A DNA stretch of 64,000 nt, from positions 1-64,000 of the forward strand of contig NZ_JBGCUE010000013.1 in the NCBI RefSeq assembly GCF_041102575.1, read 5' to 3'. The DNA is from Tenuifilum sp. 4138str. Its GTDB lineage: Bacteria; Bacteroidota; Bacteroidia; Bacteroidales; Tenuifilaceae. Shown one piece after another: positions 18,361-27,213 of this stretch (positions within the stretch are counted from its first letter, which is position 1; each line of letters opens with the position of its first letter). Made by a program: the position numbers and the translations under genes. The notes beneath the pieces were generated by a model that was not told the origin of the DNA, made no database searches, and saw only the letters and a program-made list of their open reading frames with translations.

Positions 18361-19158
18361 ATGGAAAAAGGGTTAATTTTTGATATTCGACATTTTTCGA
18401 TTCACGACGGTCCTGGAATTAGAACTACTGTTTTCCTTAAGGGTTGTCCACTGCGCTGTGTTTGGTGCCACAACCCCGAAAGTCAAAAACATGAACCGGA
18501 AAAGGTTCAACGAACAACCAAACTCGATGGTAAGGAATACAACTCATCCGAAACTATTGGTAGTTACATGACTGCCGAAGAGGTTTTTGACCAAGTAAAA
18601 ACTCACATCCCAATATTCGACGAATCGGGGGGAGGGGTAACTTTCTCAGGTGGCGAACCGCTAATGCAACCAAAGTTTTTACTAAATACCCTTAAGCTTT
18701 GCCGGGCAAACGATATTCACACAGCAGTTGACACCTGTGGCTTTGCATTGCATGAGGTCTTTAACTTGATTTTACCCTATACAAACCTTTTCCTTTTTGA
18801 CTTGAAGTTGATTTCGCCCCAAAAGCATGAAAGTTACACCGGGCAACCAAACCATGTAATATTCAAAAACCTTTTCTTACTTGAGCTTAATAACGCCCCA
18901 ACAATAATAAGGATTCCCCTTATTCCTGGAATAACCGATGACCAAACCAATCTTGAGGCTATTAAATCAATATTAAAACCATTGAGGTGTGTTAAGCGTG
19001 TCGATTTACTACCCTACCACCATATGGCTAAGGATAAATACCGTCGTATGAATTTACCCTATGAACTTGAGAACCTTAAGCCATACACAGCCAACCAGCT
19101 TGGCGAAATAAAATCACTCTTTAATGATATAGATATTCCTGTTACAATTGGAGGTTAA
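18361..19158 (+). CDS. Glycyl-radical enzyme activase (radical SAM), HypE-like
   Basis: This 265-residue radical-SAM enzyme should use a [4Fe-4S] cluster and S-adenosylmethionine to install the glycyl radical on the enzyme encoded next. The cluster motif is CPLRCVWC with Cys29, Cys33 and Cys36, preceded by the family signature SIHDGPGIRTTVFLKG. The SGGEPLMQ strand for SAM binding follows near residue 98. It lacks the extra ferredoxin-type cysteine insert seen in longer activases of this class. A 20-bp gap separates it from the glycyl-radical enzyme gene, and a good promoter lies 180 bp upstream. Confidence 0.93.
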   Translation: MEKGLIFDIRHFSIHDGPGIRTTVFLKGCPLRCVWCHNPESQKHEPEKVQRTTKLDGKEYNSSETIGSYMTAEEVFDQVKTHIPIFDESGGGVTFSGGEPLMQPKFLLNTLKLCRANDIHTAVDTCGFALHEVFNLILPYTNLFLFDLKLISPQKHESYTGQPNHVIFKNLFLLELNNAPTIIRIPLIPGITDDQTNLEAIKSILKPLRCVKRVDLLPYHHMAKDKYRRMNLPYELENLKPYTANQLGEIKSLFNDIDIPVTIGG

Positions 19159-19178
19159 ACACAACAAAGTCTTATATT

Positions 19179-21536
19179 ATGATGACAGAACGAATTCAGC
19201 AACTCCGCAAACAAAGTCTCAATGCTGTAAACACACTTTCAGCTGAGCGTGCATTGCTGGTAACCGAATACTACAAAAAGGCCGATAGTAATTTACCTAT
19301 ACCCATCCTAAGGGCAAGGGCCTTTGAGCATATCATGTTAAACAAAAAGATTTGTATCAACTCGGGCGAGCTGATTGTTGGTGAACGCGGACCAGCCCCC
19401 AAGGCTGCACCAACCTACCCTGAGGTTTGCTTGCATAGCCTCGACGATTTGGAGATTATTAACTCCCGCCCTAAGGTTTCGTTTAAGGTTGATGAAGAAA
19501 CACGTGAAGCTTATCGCAATATCATTATACCCTACTGGACAGGTAAAACCTTACGTGAAAAGATTTTTGCTTCGCTAAGCAATGAATGGCATCAGGCCTA
19601 TAGCTCAGGTGTGTTTACTGAGTTTCAGGAGCAAAGGGCACCCGGACATACAGTATCGGGTAAAAAGGTATTCCAAAAGGGAATGCTCGACCTGATTAGC
19701 AACATCGATTCATCGCTTAAACGCATTAAACAAGAACCAAATACAAAGGAAAAGGTTAATGAGCTGGAGGCCATGCGCATTGTTGCAAATGCCATAATTG
19801 GCTTTGCCAACCGCTATGCTGATGCTTTGCACTTGTTGGCCATAGAAGAGACTAATGAAAACCGTAAGGTTGAACTGCTAAAAATGGAAAACATCTGCCG
19901 CAGAGTGCCAGCTCATGCTCCACAAAACTTTCACGAGGCGCTTCAGCATTACTGGTTTATTCATGTTGGCGTTATCACAGAGTTAAACCCTTGGGATTCA
20001 TTTAACCCTGGAAGACTCGACCAGCACCTTTTCCCTTTTTATCAACAAGATATCAAAAACGGAACCCTTACAGAGGATCAAGCTATAGAACTGCTGCAGG
20101 CTTTCTGGGTTAAGTTTAACAATCACCCATCGCCTCCCAAAATGGGTGTTACTGCACAGGAAAGTAACACATATACCGATTTTGCGCTTATTAACCTTGG
20201 TGGGGTTAAGGAAGACGGTTCTGATGCTGTAAATGAACTTACATACATCATTCTCGACGTTATTGAGGAAATGCGATTGCTGCAACCCAGCAGCATGGTT
20301 CAGGTAAGTAAGAAAAACCCTGATAGGTTTGTAAAGAGAGCAGTAAAAATTTCCAAAACGGGATTTGGTCAACCCTCGTTTTTTAACACCGATGCAATAG
20401 TTCAGCAGCTGTTGAGTCAAGGAAAATCGTTGGTTGATGCCCGAAATGGCGGCGCCAGTGGTTGTGTGGAAACTGGTGCATTTGGAACAGAGGCATACTT
20501 CCTAACCGGTTACTTTAACCTTAACAAGGTTCTTGAAATCACGCTCAATAACGGCGTTGACCCCTTAACCGGCAAAAAAATTGGTCTGGAAACCGGCGAT
20601 CCGGAAAACTTCAAATCATTTGAGGAACTCTACGAAGCCTACGAACGCCAACTTAACTACTTTATCGACATTAAAATTGAAGGCAACCTAGTAGTTGAAA
20701 AAATTTGGGCAATGAATATGCCTGTTCCATTCCTTTCGCTACTTATTGACGATTGCATTGCCAACGCTACCGACTATAATGCTGGAGGTGCCCGCTATAA
20801 TACCAGCTATATTCAGGGGGTTGGACTAGGAAGTATCACCGATAATCTTACCGCAATTAGAAAACACGTTTACGAAGATGGTAGTATTGGAATGAAAGAG
20901 ATATTGTTCGCATTGTCATCAAACTTTGATGGTTACGATGATTTACGCTATAAACTGATTTATGAAACCCCAAAGTGGGGAAACAACGACGAGTATGCCG
21001 ACAGGCATGCAGTAATGGTTTTTAATAGTTTTTACAAGGCTGTAAACGGACGCCCTACATACCGTGGTGGGGTATTTCGCATAAATATGTTACCCACCAC
21101 CAGCCATGTTTACTTTGGGAGCAAAATTGGAGCAATGCCCGATGGCCGGAAGGCCTTTGAGCCGCTAAGCGAAGGGATTAGCCCAGTTCAGGGTGCTGAC
21201 CGCAAAGGGCCTACCGGAGTAATCCTATCGTGCTCCAAAATTGACCATATTAAAACAGGAGGAACGCTACTTAACCAAAAATTCTCGCCCTCGTTTTTCA
21301 GCACCGACGAAAGCCTTGATAAACTTGTGATGCTAATACGCAGCTACTTTAAGCTCGATGGACACCACATTCAGTTCAATGTGGTGAGCGCCAATACCCT
21401 ACGCGATGCGCAAAAACATCCAGAAAAATACCGCGACCTGATTGTTCGCGTTGCTGGTTACTCCGACTACTTTAACGATTTGAGCGAGGCCCTGCAAAAC
21501 GAAATTATTCGAAGAACTGAGCATGAATCATTGTAA
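19179..21536 (+). CDS. Glycyl-radical enzyme, trans-4-hydroxy-L-proline dehydratase type
   Basis: This 785-residue enzyme belongs to the pyruvate formate-lyase/dehydratase superfamily. The catalytic Cys-x-Glu is in GASGCVETGAFG (Cys429, Glu431), and the glycyl-radical motif RVAGYSDYF near the C-terminus places the radical on Gly760. The CVETGAFG sequence, the following LTGYFNLNKVLEITLNNG region and DDCI...DYNAGGARYNT match trans-4-hydroxyproline dehydratase (HypD), which makes pyrroline-5-carboxylate from hydroxyproline and is oxygen-sensitive. PFL would have adjacent CysCys, and choline lyase or glycerol dehydratase differ in this loop. It follows its activase by 20 bp and precedes a prolyl-peptidase-like gene by 13-34 bp. 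No proC is seen in the window. The subfamily call is strong but made by eye. Confidence 0.85.
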   Translation: MMTERIQQLRKQSLNAVNTLSAERALLVTEYYKKADSNLPIPILRARAFEHIMLNKKICINSGELIVGERGPAPKAAPTYPEVCLHSLDDLEIINSRPKVSFKVDEETREAYRNIIIPYWTGKTLREKIFASLSNEWHQAYSSGVFTEFQEQRAPGHTVSGKKVFQKGMLDLISNIDSSLKRIKQEPNTKEKVNELEAMRIVANAIIGFANRYADALHLLAIEETNENRKVELLKMENICRRVPAHAPQNFHEALQHYWFIHVGVITELNPWDSFNPGRLDQHLFPFYQQDIKNGTLTEDQAIELLQAFWVKFNNHPSPPKMGVTAQESNTYTDFALINLGGVKEDGSDAVNELTYIILDVIEEMRLLQPSSMVQVSKKNPDRFVKRAVKISKTGFGQPSFFNTDAIVQQLLSQGKSLVDARNGGASGCVETGAFGTEAYFLTGYFNLNKVLEITLNNGVDPLTGKKIGLETGDPENFKSFEELYEAYERQLNYFIDIKIEGNLVVEKIWAMNMPVPFLSLLIDDCIANATDYNAGGARYNTSYIQGVGLGSITDNLTAIRKHVYEDGSIGMKEILFALSSNFDGYDDLRYKLIYETPKWGNNDEYADRHAVMVFNSFYKAVNGRPTYRGGVFRINMLPTTSHVYFGSKIGAMPDGRKAFEPLSEGISPVQGADRKGPTGVILSCSKIDHIKTGGTLLNQKFSPSFFSTDESLDKLVMLIRSYFKLDGHHIQFNVVSANTLRDAQKHPEKYRDLIVRVAGYSDYFNDLSEALQNEIIRRTEHESL

Positions 21537-21570
21537 AGTATTATTTTAGATGAACCTTATACTAACAGTT

Positions 21571-22868
21571 ATGAAGCGAATTTTCTCACCCCTCTTGCTT
21601 TTGATTGCTATTTGCGTGTTCCTACTGGCTTTTCAGCGGCAAAACCCCGTTGCTGAGCAAGTTCTTAAATCAATACCTATTGTCGATAGTTTTAAGTTGA
21701 TTGATAACGACCCCTTGTTTCAAACAACATACGAGGTATGGTTTAGCGTTCCGCTTGACCACAATAACCCCAATAGCGAAAAATTTCCTTTAAGGGCATA
21801 CTATTCGCACCGAAGCTTTACGCGTCCCATGGTGGTAGTAATTGACGGGTATACTATGTACACCTCTCGCCCCAATGAACTTACCCGCATTCTGGAAGCA
21901 AATCAGCTAACCATTGAACATCGGTTCTTTTCCAAAAGCCGCCCTAAGGATTCCATTCCATGGAGTTACCTTAACATACGTCAGGCTGCAGCCGACGCGC
22001 ATGCTATAATATCGGCATTTAAACCCCACTACCAGGGGAAATGGATTTCGACTGGTATAAGCAAGAGCGGACAGGCCACCATTTTTCACCGCAGGTTTTA
22101 CCCAAACGACGTTGATGTTAGCGTTCCTTACGTGGCTCCACTTAACTTTTCAAGTGAAGATAAACGTGTTTACGAATTCCTTAGCAAGGTAGGCTCTGCC
22201 GAATGCCGAAAAAAAATTAGAGAATTTCAAATTGCTCTCTTTAGGAATAAGAACACTTTACTCCCAATGTTCGAGGGCCTTGCTCAAAAAAACAACTGGC
22301 AATTTACAATGGGGATTGGTCGGGCTTACGACTTAAGCGTACTTGAGTATGAGTTTGCCTTTTGGCAATGGGGGTATAGCTGCTCCGATATCCCTGCAGG
22401 CAACTCACAGCCTTCGGTTCTTTTTGAGCATTGGTCTCAGGTAAATCCCTTTACCTTTTTTGAGGAAAAAGAGATAGAAAAGGTAAGGCCATTCTTCTAT
22501 CAGGCAATGACCCAAATAGGAATGTATGGCTATAATATAGAGCCATTCAGGAACTACCTCTTCGATAAAAAAATATCACCTTTGAGTTTACCCTTCCTAA
22601 GGGTCACACGGTGAGCTACGACTCTTCAGCCATGCTCGATGTTTACAGGTGGGTAAGGGATTCGGGCAACTACATGCTTTACATTTACGGGCAGAACGAC
22701 GCATGGAGTTCAACCGCAGTTGACCCCGGCACAAAAACCAATGCAGTTAAAATGGTTTGCCCGTCAGGTAGCCACTCAACCCGCATTAAGGATTTCCCAA
22801 AACCGTTGCGCGATAGTATTTATATCACCCTTGAAAGATGGCTTGAAATGCCGGTTGGTAGAAAGTAA
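21571..22868 (+). pseudogene. Frameshifted S37-type (prolyl tri/tetrapeptidyl aminopeptidase-like) peptidase
   Basis: Two frames together make one peptidase. The first (to 22614) has an N-terminal membrane/signal segment (MKRIFSPLLLLIAICVFLL), the SVPLDHNNP motif, IEHRFFSKSRP, and the nucleophile elbow STGISKSGQ. It then ends in an out-of-frame tail. The second frame (from about 22574 to 22868) continues the family sequence as ITFEFTLPKGHTVSYDSS and holds the probable acid in YGQNDAWS and the histidine in GSHSTRI. Joining needs one extra A in the A7 run at 22567-22573. So the serine lies in one frame and the Asp and His in the other. It could be a true pseudogene, a sequencing error in a homopolymer, or slippage. 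An upstream ATG at 21550 is possible. Confidence 0.8.
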
Positions 22869-22899
22869 AAAATGCAACCTTTACCGGGTTGCATTTTTT
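22867..22899. terminator. Bidirectional terminator hairpin
   Basis: AAAAAATGCAACC pairs with GGTTGCATTTTTT around a 7-base loop, just after the peptidase stop and 10 bp before the stop of the convergent superoxide dismutase gene. The A and T flanks let it work in both directions. Confidence 0.8.
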
Positions 22900-22909
22900 A
22901 GGGGAAAAA

Positions 22910-23611
22910 TTACTTTTTCTTAATCGCTTCATTGTATAGCTCCGATACAACTTCCCAGTTTATAAGGCTCCAAAAGTTATTAACGTATTCAGCACGTCTA
23001 TTCTGGTATTTAAGGTAGTAAGCGTGTTCCCAAACATCAATCCCTATAAGGGGGATGCCCTTAAAATCGGACACATCCATTAGCGGATTATCCTGATTGG
23101 GGGTAGAGCCAATTTTGAGCTTTCCATTGCCATCGACCACAAGCCAGGCCCAACCGCTACCAAAACGTTTTAGTGCAGCATCGTTCATTTGAGCAATAAG
23201 GTTTTCAACTGAACCAAACTCATCGGCTATTGCTTTGTTTAGGGTTGGGCTCAAACCCTTTCGATTACCAGGTTTTAGTATTTCCCAGTAAAGTAAATGG
23301 TTATAGTATCCCCCTCCGTTATTTCTAATTCCAGCAGGGTACTCGGACACTTTTGCAAAAATTTCATTAAGCGATTTTTCGGTCAGCTTTAAGTCACTAG
23401 CCTGCTTTAAAAAATTATCGAAGTAAGCCTTGTGGTGACGGCTGTAGTGAATTTCAACGGTTAGGGCATCAATTGCTGGCTCTAGAGCTGCGTATTGGTA
23501 AGGCAATTGGTAAAAATTGAGTTCCGATACCCTTTGTGTTAAAAGAGTATTCTGTGCCATTGAAAGTACTGATATCGCTGTGGCTAATGATGTAATAATT
23601 ATCCTATTCAT
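22910..23611 (-). CDS. Exported superoxide dismutase, Mn-type
   Basis: The enzyme dismutates superoxide. The chosen start at 23611 (MNRIIITSLA) gives 233 residues with a cleavable signal peptide ending SMAQ, so it should act in the periplasm; the longer frame to 23641 adds ten residues that hide the signal. Metal ligands in this numbering are about His55 (EIHYSRHH), His105 (GGGYYNHLLYW), Asp192 and His196 (DVWEHAYY). The second-sphere glutamine in PNQDNPLM and the GGGYYNH motif point to the Mn-type (or cambialistic) form and not the Fe-type. Having it beside an oxygen-labile glycyl-radical operon fits an anaerobe that meets oxygen at times. Confidence 0.93.
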   Translation of the reverse strand: MNRIIITSLATAISVLSMAQNTLLTQRVSELNFYQLPYQYAALEPAIDALTVEIHYSRHHKAYFDNFLKQASDLKLTEKSLNEIFAKVSEYPAGIRNNGGGYYNHLLYWEILKPGNRKGLSPTLNKAIADEFGSVENLIAQMNDAALKRFGSGWAWLVVDGNGKLKIGSTPNQDNPLMDVSDFKGIPLIGIDVWEHAYYLKYQNRRAEYVNNFWSLINWEVVSELYNEAIKKK

Positions 23612-23665
23612 GATTCCTGAATTTTTTTGTATAAACAACACACAGGAGTGAAAAGTTCAAAAAAA

Positions 23666-23722
23666 TAAGTGCTACTGCTTATTTAACAAGCACTTAAAAG
23701 ACTCTCAAATAGTAATGAGAGT
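23666..23722. other. Two intergenic hairpins between sodA-like gene and nadB
   Basis: TAAGTGCT (23666-23673) pairs with AGCACTTA (23689-23696), and ACTCTC (23701-23706) with GAGAGT (23717-23722). A third dyad, TCTGGGT/ACCCAGA (23769-23775 and 23787-23793), is 5 bp past the nadB stop. On the minus strand they lie after nadB and before the dismutase gene, so one or more may terminate nadB or shape the dismutase leader. Confidence 0.35.
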
Positions 23723-23797
23723 TTATTTTGGCCGTTGTTTACAGATAGATATGCAGTAAAATAATAGGTCTGGGTAAAATTAATTAACCCAGATATC

Positions 23798-25378
23798 CTA
23801 AAACTCCTGCCCTTTTTGCTTTGGATAATCAATTGAGTAGTGTAGCCCTCTACTCTCGTGCATTTCCTGAGCTGATTTTATTATGAGGTAACCAACGTTA
23901 ATCATATTACGTAGTTCGCATAGTTTTTGGGTAAGAATTGATTTCTTGTAGAGCTCCTCGGTTTCGCGGTAAAGTATTTCCAGGCGAGTTAATGCTCGCT
24001 GTAAGCGGAGGTTTGAACGAACAATTCCCACGTAGCTACTCATAATCTGCTGCATCTCACGGTAGCTCTGGGTGATAAGTACCATCTCCTCGTTATGAAT
24101 TGTTCCTTCGTAGTCCCATTCGGGTATAGAGTGGTTTATTTCATAGATCTTATAGTGTTCCATGGAATGTTGTGCGCCACGATGCGCATAAACAATTGCC
24201 TCAATTAGCGAATTTGAGGCTAACCTATTGGCTCCATGTAAACCAGTTGATGAGCATTCACCTACTGCGTAAAGTCTTTTTATGGTTGATTGAGCATTAG
24301 TATCAACTTTAATACCACCACACATGTAATGTGCAGCTGGAACAACAGGTATCATATCCTTTGTAATGTCAATGCCAAGCGATAAGCATTTCTGGTAGAT
24401 GTTTGGGAAATGGTCAATTATCTCCTTTGGTTCCTTGAAGGTAACATCGAGGTAAACATAGTCGTCGCCCCTAACCTTCATCTCGTTATCAATGGCTCGG
24501 GCAACAATATCGCGCGGTGCAAGCGACCCCCTTGGGTCGTACTTTTGCATGAATTCCTTACCGTCGATGGTTTTAAGCACACCACCAAACCCTCGCATGG
24601 CTTCGGTTATAAGGAACGAGGGGCGTTCGCCCGGATTGTAAAGCGATGTGGGGTGAAACTGCACAAAGGCCATATTTTCAACCTGTCCCTTTGCCCGGTA
24701 AACCATGGCAATACCATCGCCTGTGGCAACAGGAGGGTTTGTAGTTGTGTTGTAAATATTACCTGTTCCACCGGTTGCCAAAACAGTTACTCGGCTCAGG
24801 AAAGTGTGTACCTCCTGTGTTTTAAGGTTTAGTACGTATGCTCCGAAACATGTAATATCAGGATTTCCGCGTTTAACCTCCTGTCCAAGGTGGTGTTGGG
24901 TGATTATTTCAACAGCAAAGTAATTCTCGTAAACGGTAATGTTGGGATGATTTCTTACCTTGTTGCTTAAAACCTTTTGTATTTCAGCGCCGGTATTATC
25001 CTTATGGTGTAGTATGCGGTGTTCCGAGTGTCCCCCTTCACGAGCCAAATCGTACTGACCGTTGGGCTTTCGGTCAAACTTAACGCCCCAGCTAATAAGC
25101 TGCTTAATCTGGGAAGGGGCTTCGTTAACCACTATGCGGACAACGTCCTCATTGCAAAGCCCATCGCCACAAATGAGGGTATCGTGTATATGCTTTTCGG
25201 GCGTATCGGGGTCGTATGTTACAGCGGCTATGCCCCCCTGTGCGTATGCTGTATTGGTTTCGTCTAATCTATCCTTAGTAACAACTATAACCTTTGCGTG
25301 GTCGGCTACTTTAAGGGCAAAACTCATCCCGCCTATGCCTGACCCTATTATTAGGAAATCGGTTTCAATCTTGCTCAT
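23798..25378 (-). CDS. nadB: L-aspartate oxidase
   Basis: The flavoenzyme oxidises L-aspartate to iminoaspartate, the first step of de novo NAD synthesis. Residues about 7-30 form the FAD dinucleotide fold (DFLIIGSGIGGMSFALK). TAYAQGGIAAV, REGGHSEHRILH, QFHPTSLYNP and the FAD motif GECSSTGLHGANRLASNSL are all family hallmarks. The start at 25378 (MSKIETDF) gives 526 residues; the seven residues further upstream are not needed. nadA and nadC are not in the window. In anaerobes the oxidant is fumarate. Confidence 0.96.
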   Translation of the reverse strand: MSKIETDFLIIGSGIGGMSFALKVADHAKVIVVTKDRLDETNTAYAQGGIAAVTYDPDTPEKHIHDTLICGDGLCNEDVVRIVVNEAPSQIKQLISWGVKFDRKPNGQYDLAREGGHSEHRILHHKDNTGAEIQKVLSNKVRNHPNITVYENYFAVEIITQHHLGQEVKRGNPDITCFGAYVLNLKTQEVHTFLSRVTVLATGGTGNIYNTTTNPPVATGDGIAMVYRAKGQVENMAFVQFHPTSLYNPGERPSFLITEAMRGFGGVLKTIDGKEFMQKYDPRGSLAPRDIVARAIDNEMKVRGDDYVYLDVTFKEPKEIIDHFPNIYQKCLSLGIDITKDMIPVVPAAHYMCGGIKVDTNAQSTIKRLYAVGECSSTGLHGANRLASNSLIEAIVYAHRGAQHSMEHYKIYEINHSIPEWDYEGTIHNEEMVLITQSYREMQQIMSSYVGIVRSNLRLQRALTRLEILYRETEELYKKSILTQKLCELRNMINVGYLIIKSAQEMHESRGLHYSIDYPKQKGQEF

Positions 25379-25422
25379 CGGATTAAAGGTATACAGCAAT
25401 AAATTGCCGTGTTATGTTTGAG

Positions 25423-25453
25423 CAAAACTATGAATTAGTAGGCTGTTATCAAA
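25423..25453 (-). promoter_or_regulatory. Promoter of nadB
   Basis: On the minus strand TTTG (25450-25453) and TAGTTTTG (25423-25430) are spaced by 19 bases and fit the -33/-7 consensus. The ATG is 45 bases downstream of the -7 element. The -33 half reaches to within two bases of the stop of the upstream PHP gene. Confidence 0.55.
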
Positions 25454-25454
25454 A

Positions 25455-26228
25455 CTAAATATTAATTGGTATCCGTTTTCGTTGGCTAAAGGTAATTATT
25501 TCCTTGTATCCTAACGATTTAAGGAGGTTAACGGCCTCATCAAAGTACTGCCCAATGTTTTGCTCAACATGAGCATCGCTACCCAGGGTAATGGGCACCC
25601 GGTAGTGATGAAGGATTTCGAGAAAATCGACCGATGGGTAAAATTCGGCACAGGGCTTATTTTTTCCGCTGGTATTGAGCTCAACCACCACACCGCAATC
25701 GCTAAAAATTTGAGCACACCTTTCGTAAACTTTCTGCAGCTTAAACGTGGGGTAAACTGCAAATTTTTTTGCTAAATCGGCATGACCAATAATATCGAAC
25801 ATTCCGGTTTGTGCTACCTCGCCAACAAGTTTGAAATAGGTGCGGTAAAAATCATCAATATCAATGCCTTGGTAACCGTTAATATCGGTATCAAAATTCC
25901 AATCATCAATAAAGTGAACCGAACCAATGGTATAATCCAAGGGTATAGATTTTAAAACACTTCGGGTTTCATTAACCAAATTGGGAATATAATCCACCTC
26001 GGCTCCAAACCGAATGGTTACTGAATTGGATTTGTGCTGAGTACGATTTACTGTATCAATCAGTTCAGGAACCCTTCCCAAATCCATTGCCCAGCCAATA
26101 GGTTTAAGCGATATATGATCCGTGAAACCTATTTCGTAAATCCCTGAAGCCTCTGCCGCATACACCATTTCATCGTGAGTATGATGTCCGTCAGAAAAGT
26201 TGGTATGCATGTGGTAGTCGGGGTACAT
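25455..26228 (-). CDS. PHP-domain histidinol-phosphatase-like hydrolase
   Basis: The 257 residues are one PHP domain, a metal-dependent phosphoesterase. Metal-binding motifs are all present: HMH (6-8), FTDH (35-38), GAEVD, GSVHF, IGHAD, and GSDAH near the C-terminus. The order and length fit the HisJ/HisK histidinol-phosphatase branch. No other histidine genes are nearby, so a different phosphomonoester substrate cannot be excluded. Confidence 0.88.
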   Translation of the reverse strand: MYPDYHMHTNFSDGHHTHDEMVYAAEASGIYEIGFTDHISLKPIGWAMDLGRVPELIDTVNRTQHKSNSVTIRFGAEVDYIPNLVNETRSVLKSIPLDYTIGSVHFIDDWNFDTDINGYQGIDIDDFYRTYFKLVGEVAQTGMFDIIGHADLAKKFAVYPTFKLQKVYERCAQIFSDCGVVVELNTSGKNKPCAEFYPSVDFLEILHHYRVPITLGSDAHVEQNIGQYFDEAVNLLKSLGYKEIITFSQRKRIPINI

Positions 26229-26324
26229 TTTATATCGATTTTAGTTTATAAACAAATCCATCCGATTCGTGTTCATATCAAATTTATCACATTTATTGCT
26301 ATTATTGCCAAAATTTTTGAGGAT

Positions 26325-26597
26325 TTGATTACGGTTGTTAGCATAATGGCTGGGGGTATGTTGCTTGGTTTTCTTATAAGAGCAAAGCAACGTATTGTTT
26401 CTGGTAATGAGAAACTTATCACTTATGCCATATACCTGCTTCTTTTCATGATGGGCGTTAGCATAGGTTCAAACGAACAAATTATGAACTCGTTGAGTAC
26501 GCTTGGTATTGTGGCCCTTATAGTCTCAATGGGTGCTATAATCGGAAGTATTCTAACGGGGTTTGTAGTGTTCAAATTGTTTTTTAAAAACGATTAA
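26325..26597 (+). CDS. LysO-family exporter, N-terminal half protein
   Basis: This small membrane protein (about 90 residues) matches the N-terminal part of the lysine exporter LysO (YbjE/DUF340): three hydrophobic helices with GGMLLGFLIR and MMGVSIGSN. I place the start at a TTG at 26325, because the ATG at 26346 would cut the first helix and the frame further upstream overlaps the divergent PHP gene with unlike sequence. The other half is the next gene, 2 bp away. Bacteroidota often carry LysO as two proteins that should assemble together. The start is uncertain. Confidence 0.75.
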   Translation: MITVVSIMAGGMLLGFLIRAKQRIVSGNEKLITYAIYLLLFMMGVSIGSNEQIMNSLSTLGIVALIVSMGAIIGSILTGFVVFKLFFKND

Positions 26598-26599
26598 AG

Positions 26600-27202
26600 T
26601 TGAAAGGGAGTTTAACCATACTTTCATTTTTCACGCTGGGGTTGATTGTTGGTCGATATACTCCAGTTAACGAATGGCTTAGTTCCGTTGACTACAGCTC
26701 CCTATCGCTTTACCTGCTTATGTTTTTGGTAGGAATTAGTATAGGTTCCGATACCCGATCGTTACAAGCTCTCAAAAGCATGAATCTAAAAATCCTGCTG
26801 ATACCCTTAGCAACAATTATTGGTACTGCTATTGGGGTTTGGTTCATATCAATTTTCGTTACACGATACTCAATTAAGGAGCTTATGGCTGTTGGTGCAG
26901 GGTATGGCTATTACAGCCTTTCAAGCATTATTATCAAGAACAACCATAGCGATGCACTTGGCGTTGTTGCTTTGCTATCGAATGTAATTCGCGAAATTAT
27001 TACCCTGCTGCTGGCACCGCTTATGGCAATCTATTTTGGTAAAGTTGCACCAATCTGCTCGGGTGGAGCCACAAGCATGGATACCACATTGCCAATAATT
27101 TCAAGAGCATCGGGGAAAGAGTATGCCATTCCATCGCTTATTCATGGAATTATACTTACCATACTGGTGCCTTTCATTGTAACGTTAATTCTATCAATCT
27201 AA
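26600..27202 (+). CDS. LysO-family lysine exporter, C-terminal half protein
   Basis: The 200 residues hold about six membrane helices and the LysO/DUF340 core: LMFLVGISIGSD, AVGAGYGYYSLSSI, LGVVALLSNVIREI and CSGGATSMDTTLP. In E. coli this protein exports lysine to prevent excess. It starts with TTG 2 bp after the N-terminal half gene and is followed by the phosphatase gene after 11 bp. The repeated LxFLxGISIGSD/MGVSIGSN element in both halves reflects the family's internal duplication. Confidence 0.85.
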   Translation: MKGSLTILSFFTLGLIVGRYTPVNEWLSSVDYSSLSLYLLMFLVGISIGSDTRSLQALKSMNLKILLIPLATIIGTAIGVWFISIFVTRYSIKELMAVGAGYGYYSLSSIIIKNNHSDALGVVALLSNVIREIITLLLAPLMAIYFGKVAPICSGGATSMDTTLPIISRASGKEYAIPSLIHGIILTILVPFIVTLILSI

Positions 27203-27213
27203 ATAACAAAGCC

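Noticed and set aside
26325-27202. Frameshifted lysO pseudogene
   Set aside because: The two halves each end and start cleanly at a domain limit, and split LysO is normal in this phylum.
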